64,000 bases of DNA from assembly GCF_947496855.1 (NCBI RefSeq), contig NZ_CANMED010000004.1, positions 1 to 64,000 of the forward strand, in the 5' to 3' direction. Origin of the DNA: an uncultured Aquimarina sp. (lineage in GTDB: Bacteria; Bacteroidota; Bacteroidia; Flavobacteriales; Flavobacteriaceae). The notes beneath the pieces were generated by a model. That model searched no databases. It had not been told where the DNA came from and worked only from the letters and a program-made list of their open reading frames with translations. Both the position numbers and the translations under genes were made by a program. This document shows positions 58,156-64,000 of the stretch, one piece after another; the first letter of the stretch is position 1, and each line of letters starts with the position of its first letter.

Positions 58156-59301
58156 TTACTCAGTATCTTTATAAGTGATACTTGCATATTTTAATAATTG
58201 GTTGGCTTTTGCAAATGCTATCAATTGCCCCTTACCATCAGCTCCACTAATTTTTAATACTTTTTTGATTTGATAGATGTGAGTTTGAAATCCATCCAAA
58301 CTAATATTCATCTCCTCTGCTATTTCTGTATATGACTTATTAATACCACAAACTCCAAGGTTCCCTAATACTTCTTTTTGTCTATCAGACAATATTACTC
58401 TTGTTGATTCTTCTAGGGAGCTAATTTTCACATCACTTTCTCTTAAACGCTTTTGTAAAGAAGCAATAGTATCTAAATGACTTTCATTTGCCAATTCAAG
58501 TTTTGCTTGCTCACTTAACAGCTGTTCTTTTTCTTTAGTAAGAATTTCTAATTCTGTCTGTTTCACCTCTTTTTCGGAAAGAAACTTCCAACTATATAAC
58601 AAAATAGAAAATAATAGAATGAATAAAAACTTAAAGGATAAACCAGTAATTACGCCAAATAGACTCCAAAATTCTTGATCAATAAATGCTATAGCTTTAT
58701 CCTGAGGAATAATTCTATGTGTAACTGCTATAACTATAAGTACAAATAACATGAAGCAAGGAAACACCATAAACCTCATGTTTCGGTTTGCAAAAGCTTT
58801 ATTAAGTTCATTTAATAATGCAAATGCTACAATTAATGAAATTGGAATATCTATAAGCCAAATAAAATTATTGCTGATTTCTGTATTACTGTAAGAAGTT
58901 ACTATAAATACAAAAGCAATCATTATAAGCACTCCACTAAAAAGTGTAACAAACTCTTTCTCTGAAAATCGCTGTACTAATCTAACTATAATATTACGTT
59001 CCTTCTGATGTTCTATTGAGGGTAAAGAAAGTAGTATACTAAGCGAATTAGCTAAAGAAACTAATACGCCTAAATAAATAACAACTTTATGGGTAGTTCT
59101 AATTTCGATTAATTGAACTAGCACAATATTGATGAGAGCACCCAATCCCCATAAAAAAATTGCAAAACCAAACCATTTAATACCACTTATAGCTATGGAA
59201 GATTGGCTTTTGATTTTTTCATTATAGTAAATCCTGTGAATTACAAAAGCTGTAATCAGGCACACGATTGCCGTAACATAATATTCTAAGGTAACGTACA
59301 T
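58156..59301 (-). CDS. membrane-bound LuxR-type transcriptional regulator
   Basis: 381 aa. About seven TMs fill residues 5-240, then a coiled coil (about 250-300) and a C-terminal LuxR-type HTH (about 310-375, LSDRQKEVLGNL...YTEIAEEMNISLDGFQTHIYQIKKVLKISG). A membrane-tethered regulator; how its DNA-binding end is released or used is not visible. Confidence 0.85.
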   Translation of the reverse strand: MYVTLEYYVTAIVCLITAFVIHRIYYNEKIKSQSSIAISGIKWFGFAIFLWGLGALINIVLVQLIEIRTTHKVVIYLGVLVSLANSLSILLSLPSIEHQKERNIIVRLVQRFSEKEFVTLFSGVLIMIAFVFIVTSYSNTEISNNFIWLIDIPISLIVAFALLNELNKAFANRNMRFMVFPCFMLFVLIVIAVTHRIIPQDKAIAFIDQEFWSLFGVITGLSFKFLFILLFSILLYSWKFLSEKEVKQTELEILTKEKEQLLSEQAKLELANESHLDTIASLQKRLRESDVKISSLEESTRVILSDRQKEVLGNLGVCGINKSYTEIAEEMNISLDGFQTHIYQIKKVLKISGADGKGQLIAFAKANQLLKYASITYKDTE

Positions 59302-59351
59302 AACATTCTAAAGATAGTATATATTTTATTTGCGAAGTGGTATAAATTGTT

Positions 59352-59792
59352 TTAGTCTTTTCTATTAAGAATCGGATTATTTTCTACTATATTAGATAAA
59401 ATAATATGAGTTTTAGCTTCGCCATAGGTTATCAATCTATCGATAAAACCCTGAAGATGAACTTGATCTTCCAAAACTACTTCCATAATTATATTTTCGT
59501 TACCCGTAATTCGATAACAATTAAGCACTTCACTAAACTCTGATATTTTAGACAAAAACGGTTTTAAACGTCCCATAAAAGCTCGCAAAGTAATAATAGC
59601 TTTTAACTGATATCCAGTTTTAGCATACGAGACCTTTGTTGTATATCCTTCTATAATGCCATAATCTTCCATTTTTTTTATCCGTTCTGCAACCGCAGGT
59701 GAGCTTAACCCAACGTTTCTACCAATTTCTGCATTGGTTAACCTTGCATTTTTCTGTAATAAGTGAAGAATTTTCCAGTTTATACTATCCAT
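59352..59792 (-). CDS. Lrp/AsnC-family transcriptional regulator
   Basis: 146 aa. The N-terminal HTH is DSINWKILHLLQKNARLTNAEIGRNVGLSSPAVAERIKKME (shown here as the family pattern; DNA-binding helix at LSSPAVAERI). The C-terminal RAM domain (about 65-140) has RITGNENIIMEVV. It probably senses an amino acid. Located 51 bp upstream of the LuxR-type gene in the same direction. Confidence 0.93.
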   Translation of the reverse strand: MDSINWKILHLLQKNARLTNAEIGRNVGLSSPAVAERIKKMEDYGIIEGYTTKVSYAKTGYQLKAIITLRAFMGRLKPFLSKISEFSEVLNCYRITGNENIIMEVVLEDQVHLQGFIDRLITYGEAKTHIILSNIVENNPILNRKD

Positions 59793-59903
59793 TATTATTT
59801 AAATCAAAAAACTTATTTTACTTTATTTTCTAAAGCAAATTAGCTTTTTTACCTTAAAGTAAAAAGCAATATCTCCTTAAATACTCTTAATTTTGGTTTA
59901 ATA

Positions 59904-60287
59904 ATGGAATCAAGCCCTAAAAATATAAGACTTTATAAAAAAGCACTAGAAATACTCATATTATCTAAGAGTGTTTCTAAATATCTTTCTCATGATTTGG
60001 CTCCATTAGAAAAAAACGGTAACGAAAATCAATTTATTTACTTTACAGGTGATATTGTGAAAGATTCTGACTGTTTAGTTCCAGAAATCATTAAAGCAGA
60101 AAATCATATTTTTCAGGATGATCGCTTAAAACATGCAATTTTTCTAGAGAGTCTTACTAATAAACTATATAAAAACTGTGAAAGATTAGAACGTTCAGAA
60201 AGTAATGGTAAAGATTTTGTTAGACTACTTCGCAAAGAGTTAAAAAAATTCAAAAGATTACAGCGCAACTGGATGATGTCATTATAA
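59904..60287 (+). CDS. hypothetical helical protein
   Basis: 127 aa, all-helical by composition, with a Lys/Arg-rich C-terminus (RLLRKELKKFKRLQRNWMMS). No family recognised. It is divergent from the Lrp-like gene (111-bp gap). Its end overlaps by 6 bp the end of the convergent hydrolase gene. Confidence 0.65.
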   Translation: MESSPKNIRLYKKALEILILSKSVSKYLSHDLAPLEKNGNENQFIYFTGDIVKDSDCLVPEIIKAENHIFQDDRLKHAIFLESLTNKLYKNCERLERSESNGKDFVRLLRKELKKFKRLQRNWMMSL

Positions 60288-61466
60288 TCTAAGGTATATC
60301 AACTTTCTAATTTTATCAATAAATTCCTTTTGTTGCTTATTAGGTTGGTATAGATTTGGATTGTTCATAGAATATGCTACAGCAAAAATCTGAAACCTTA
60401 ATCTTTCTAACATCTTTTTAGTTTGAGGGTCTTCTTTTTCGTCTAGTTTTTTTAATTCTCCTAGTTCTTTCTCCCACCAGGAGAAATCAATTTTATCATA
60501 ATTTTTATAATCTTCAAAAAGACGCGTAGTAAACTTTCTTGTTAAAATAACTTCTCTATCAAATGCATTAGATACCGATTTCAATAATTTTTTGTACACT
60601 TTACTTTTAAGGATTACGTTTAGTGTATTCACTATACTATCCAACTTATAAAACGAATTATAAGTAGTTACGGCTCTTTCATAATTTTCTACGGCTATTA
60701 TCAAATCACCTTCTTTTTGAGCTTCTAGTGCAGTATCATATACGTTCAGGTAACTTTTATAGATTTCTGGAGCTTCTCTTTTCTTAATTCCTTTTAGATG
60801 CGCCTGAATTTCGAGCCAATCGAATGCTCTTAAAATTTGATCAGCTGGCGTCCAGCTGTGATTCCCATCAAATGTAATTAATGTATTTGTGAAATTTAAT
60901 TTTTGTAAATATCCTTTAGCGCGAATCATTTCCTGATAATTCATATCCCTATCTCCACATACTCCCGCATATGCAAAATTCTGAGTAGTAGGAATATGTG
61001 ATTGTTCTAGAGAAAATCCAGCACCGCACCCTATAACACCCGCTACTTGGTTTGTTAATACTGCAATGGCCGAAGCTAAACGAGATCCTCCAGAGAAACC
61101 GGCTAAATATATCTGATCTTGTTTAATTTTGAAATTGGCATATACAAAATCGAACAAACGATTAGTGATTTCAAAATTGCGATCATATGGTCCGTTTCTA
61201 GTATTATTAGAACAAACTAGTATATACCCATATGTTTCTGAAGCTTTAATAAATTGATTTATCCCTCTTTTACCTTCTGCCCCAGGATCAAAAATAAAAA
61301 CAAATGGATATTTTTTACCAGATTCAAAAGATTTTGGCAGGTACATCGCAAATGTTTCCTTCGTAATCTCTGAAATCAAAATAGAATCTATAACCTTTCC
61401 TCTATCATACGTTTGGGCATACGTGGTAGTACAAATAAATAATACTATTAAAAATTTGAAAATCAT
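60282..61466 (-). CDS. secreted alpha/beta hydrolase
   Basis: 394 aa with a signal peptide (MIFKFLIVLFICTTTYAQ). The alpha/beta core (about 20-230) has the nucleophile elbow GFSGGS with Ser125, the acid D172 or D174 in GDRDMNY and His203 in GNHSWTP. The helical second half (about 230-394) is shared with the 480-aa paralogue. An esterase or peptidase; substrate unknown. Its start overlaps the amidohydrolase stop by 4 bp (ATGA), so both come from one mRNA. Confidence 0.88.
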   Translation of the reverse strand: MIFKFLIVLFICTTTYAQTYDRGKVIDSILISEITKETFAMYLPKSFESGKKYPFVFIFDPGAEGKRGINQFIKASETYGYILVCSNNTRNGPYDRNFEITNRLFDFVYANFKIKQDQIYLAGFSGGSRLASAIAVLTNQVAGVIGCGAGFSLEQSHIPTTQNFAYAGVCGDRDMNYQEMIRAKGYLQKLNFTNTLITFDGNHSWTPADQILRAFDWLEIQAHLKGIKKREAPEIYKSYLNVYDTALEAQKEGDLIIAVENYERAVTTYNSFYKLDSIVNTLNVILKSKVYKKLLKSVSNAFDREVILTRKFTTRLFEDYKNYDKIDFSWWEKELGELKKLDEKEDPQTKKMLERLRFQIFAVAYSMNNPNLYQPNKQQKEFIDKIRKLIYLRL

Positions 61467-62791
61467 TTATATCTTTTACCATGCTTAATAATGACATCTA
61501 CATCTTGTAATAGATTAACATGTCTTAAGACATCTCCTTTTACTGCTATAATATCAGCATATTTACCTTCGGTAATAGTGCCTACTTTATCCGAAACTCC
61601 CATCCAAACGGATGGCCAATAAGTAGCCGCTTTTATAGCATACATAGGATCAATTCCAAATTCATTTACCCACACATCCAATTCATTCCAAGTAGATTGA
61701 CTATGAAATTTCATAGGTATACCACTATCAGTGCCAATCATAAGTACGACTCCGGCATCCATCAATTGTTTGATTTTAGTTTCTAAGGTTGGTTTTCGCA
61801 AAGGTGTTAACTGAAAATAAGGTAAACGGTCTTTATGAATAAAACTATTTTTTATATCAGCTACTATCGTATCATGCAATCCTCGATGCCATGAATTATT
61901 ATCGAGATGCTCTCCATGATCTCTTACATATTCATAATTATATAAACCTTCTACAGTTGGACACCAGAACAAGGGGCCAAGATTCATCTGTGCAGTACGT
62001 TCTTTTATAGCTTCCATTACATCATCAGGATATCTAGGAGCGGATGACAAACCTGTATGTTCAAAACAATCTACATTAACTTGAAGTCCCGCTCTTATCT
62101 CTTGGGGACGATGTCCGTGAGCAACAACCTTCAGATTATATTTATGCGCAGTGTCTACTACAGCTTTCAATTCTGCAGTGGTCATTTGATCCTGATCAAT
62201 TAGTTTTACACAATCTACACCTGCATCGGCTAATTTTTTAATTTTCTTTTTAGCATCCTCTACTCCGTTAATACCCCAACGAAAAGCTTCAGTTCCTGGA
62301 TAGGGTTTCTTTTGGATAAACGGTCCTGAAACATATAGAGTGGCTCCGGGAATTTCTCCTTTATTAATCCGATCTCTAACAGAAATACTTTCTTTAAGAG
62401 GAGCACCAAGATCTCGTGCGCTGGTTACTCCTGCCATTAATAATTGTTCTGCAGAAGAAGGCATAATGACATTTTCTAGTAATGGAGGATATGTTTTATC
62501 CCAATATGAGTAATCTGCATGACCATTAATCATAGTATGTACATGCATATCCCAAAGTCCAGGTAAGACAGACATTCCTTCTGTAGAAATCACCTCTGCA
62601 TTTTTTGGAACTTTTAAAGTTTTGATTGTACCTATGGCTTTGATTTTATCATTCTCTATAATAATGACACTATTTTTTATAGGAGTAGCACCAAAACCGT
62701 CGATTAATGTTCCACCGACTAAAGCTTTTAATGAGTTTTGTTGCGCAAAGGTACTACCACAGATAAGTAAGACTATGAGTATTCTTTTCAT
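61463..62791 (-). CDS. secreted amidohydrolase-family metal-dependent hydrolase
   Basis: 442 aa from ATG 62791. An ATG at 62863 is rejected because a terminator lies between the two. Signal peptide MKRILIVLLICGSTFAQ. Metal ligands: H83/H85 in DMHVH, then AHGH, FEHTG and GTDSG. Members of this group hydrolyse dipeptides or cyclic amides (prolidase- or imidazolonepropionase-like). Followed by the hydrolase gene in an ATGA-coupled operon. Confidence 0.9.
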   Translation of the reverse strand: MKRILIVLLICGSTFAQQNSLKALVGGTLIDGFGATPIKNSVIIIENDKIKAIGTIKTLKVPKNAEVISTEGMSVLPGLWDMHVHTMINGHADYSYWDKTYPPLLENVIMPSSAEQLLMAGVTSARDLGAPLKESISVRDRINKGEIPGATLYVSGPFIQKKPYPGTEAFRWGINGVEDAKKKIKKLADAGVDCVKLIDQDQMTTAELKAVVDTAHKYNLKVVAHGHRPQEIRAGLQVNVDCFEHTGLSSAPRYPDDVMEAIKERTAQMNLGPLFWCPTVEGLYNYEYVRDHGEHLDNNSWHRGLHDTIVADIKNSFIHKDRLPYFQLTPLRKPTLETKIKQLMDAGVVLMIGTDSGIPMKFHSQSTWNELDVWVNEFGIDPMYAIKAATYWPSVWMGVSDKVGTITEGKYADIIAVKGDVLRHVNLLQDVDVIIKHGKRYK

Positions 62792-62830
62792 GATGAGTTG
62801 TGTTTTTCTAAAGATAGGAAAACTATAAGA

Positions 62831-62857
62831 AAAGAAAAACCCTGTCATGAGACAGGA
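62831..62857 (-). terminator. terminator of the mutase gene
   Basis: On the minus strand TCCTGTC/GACAGGG with a 4-nt loop, followed by TTTTTCTTTTC. It lies after the IcmF-like stop and before the amidohydrolase start. Confidence 0.8.
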
Positions 62858-63047
62858 TTTCATTTATTATTAGTGTTGATCAACTCATATAAGCAAAACA
62901 TATATCGAAATCTCAACGTTTTTAGAAGGTAAGTGATTGCATACTACTTACTATGCTTCAGCTTGCCTCATACTTCAAAATAGATCTCAAAACAAGTTTT
63001 GGACAAGACCTTTGAATACACTTATGATAAGCTTTTTTAATTAAATT

Positions 63048-64000
63048 TTACATATTTCTTCTATACTGTCCTCCTACTTCGAACAATGAAGAAGTAATCT
63101 GACCTAAAGAACATTTTTTACAAACCTCCATTAATGCTTCAAAAATATTTTGATTCGTAATTGCTCTTTCTTGTAAATCTTTTAACAATTCTGAAGTTTC
63201 ATCATTATTTCCTTTCTGTAATTCATTAAGCATCGTAATTTGATATTGCTTTTCTTCTTCTGTAGCACGAATTACTTCCCCAGGAGTTACCGTTGGTGAA
63301 CCTTTAGAGCTTAAAAATGTATTTACTCCAATTATTGGAAACTCTCCGTTATGCTTTAAGGTTTCGTAATACAAACTTTCTTCTTGTATTTTACTACGTT
63401 GGTACATCGTTTCCATTGCTCCTAATACACCTCCACGCTCCGTAATTCTATCAAATTCAGTAAGCACAGCTTCTTCCACCAAATCAGTTAATTCTTCAAT
63501 AATAAAAGATCCCTGAATTGGGTTTTCATTTTTAGCTAATCCCAATTCTTTATTGATAATCAACTGTATAGCCATTGCTCTACGCACAGATTCTTCTGTA
63601 GGAGTAGTAATAGCTTCATCATATGCATTGGTATGTAAAGAATTACAGTTATCATATATGGCATACAATGCTTGTAAAGTAGTACGTATATCATTAAAGT
63701 CTATTTCCTGCGCGTGTAGGGAACGACCTGATGTCTGTATATGATATTTAAGCATCTGGGCTCTTGCATTAGCTCCGTATTTATTCTTTAAGGCTTTTGC
63801 CCAAATTTTACGTGCTACTCTACCAATCACCGCATATTCTGGGTCAATACCATTAGAGAAAAAGAAGGATAAGTTTGGTCCAAACTTATTAATATCCATT
63901 CCTCTGCTTAGATAATACTCTACGTACGTGAATCCGTTAGCTAATGTTAGCGCTAACTGAGTAATTGGATTTGCCCCCGCTTCGGCAATATGATATCCAG
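63048..64000 (-). CDS. icmF: B12-dependent acyl-CoA mutase, IcmF-like (N-terminal part outside window)
   Basis: The reading frame is open to the window edge ([20 protein letters not shown] just inside it), so the first Met at 63899 is internal. The 317-residue visible part is the C-terminal end of a methylmalonyl-CoA-mutase-type barrel ([33 protein letters not shown] [12 protein letters not shown]), followed by the tail [23 protein letters not shown], split here, which is typical of the fused isobutyryl-CoA mutase IcmF. It isomerises isobutyryl-CoA and butyryl-CoA. The B12 and GTPase parts are not in view, so an ordinary mutase subunit cannot be fully excluded. Confidence 0.88.
   Translation of the reverse strand, partial: GYHIAEAGANPITQLALTLANGFTYVEYYLSRGMDINKFGPNLSFFFSNGIDPEYAVIGRVARKIWAKALKNKYGANARAQMLKYHIQTSGRSLHAQEIDFNDIRTTLQALYAIYDNCNSLHTNAYDEAITTPTEESVRRAMAIQLIINKELGLAKNENPIQGSFIIEELTDLVEEAVLTEFDRITERGGVLGAMETMYQRSKIQEESLYYETLKHNGEFPIIGVNTFLSSKGSPTVTPGEVIRATEEEKQYQITMLNELQKGNNDETSELLKDLQERAITNQNIFEALMEVCKKCSLGQITSSLFEVGGQYRRNM

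Noticed and set aside
62792..62863. Upstream start for the amidohydrolase
   Set aside because: It would place the mutase terminator inside the coding region and bury the signal peptide.

Overview
The window is about two-thirds A+T and comes from a marine-type Bacteroidetes, most likely family Flavobacteriaceae. An Aquimarina-like organism fits the gene content, but the genus is inference. Supporting signs are type IX secretion (T9SS) C-terminal sorting domains, many PKD domains, DUF4920/DUF6268/DUF1684 genes, a DnaJ with only two of four zinc-finger motifs, and TAnnTTTG-type promoter boxes.

Region 1 (1-22745, all minus strand) is a cellulose/hemicellulose degradation island of very large secreted proteins. 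In transcription order these are: a GH9-CBM3-(PKD)3-X-repeat-repeat-X-PKD-GH48 cellulase of 2206 aa; a GH5_1-like endoglucanase; a 2339-aa protein joining two beta-propeller regions, a di-heme cytochrome c peroxidase-like module, a ThuA-like domain, CBM3 and PKDs; a GH5 mannanase-like enzyme with two CBM3 modules; and a beta-helix protein cut off by the window start. Four have visible T9SS sorting domains and each of those is followed by its own hairpin. Three share an unrecognised Cys-flanked module of about 127 aa, called X here and present in four copies. No SusC/SusD pair is present, so this is not a classical PUL. The layout suggests a free or surface-attached CelA-like cellulase set with a possible redox partner.

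Region 2 (22746-24033) is a 1.3-kb AT-rich stretch without a convincing gene, upstream of the GH9-GH48 gene.

Region 3 (24034-39622) is ordinary chromosome: M28 peptidase, PPK2, an ABC exporter/MscS/DUF6268/NtrC-like regulator operon, grpE-dnaJ, a YceI lipoprotein, TIGR01777 epimerase, DUF4920-mnmD, ilvE, a MazG-like pyrophosphohydrolase and a small membrane protein.

Region 4 (39806-44721) is a sensory cluster: two paralogous unknown proteins, a TPR histidine kinase with a TTG start, its LuxR-type response regulator and an outer-membrane-like protein.

Region 5 (44784-64000) holds dipeptidyl peptidase III, a SRPBCC/GyrI protein, CrcB, a P-II protein followed by a BBP2-type porin, DUF1684, an MFS transporter with a DJ-1-like lipoprotein, MscS, an AGCS symporter, LuxR- and Lrp-type regulators, two paralogous alpha/beta-hydrolase-like proteins (one apparently catalytically dead), an amidohydrolase and the C-terminal end of an IcmF-type mutase. 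Three copies of an apparently new small RNA, each with a promoter-like box and an intrinsic terminator, lie at about 53.2, 53.6 and 56.3 kb.
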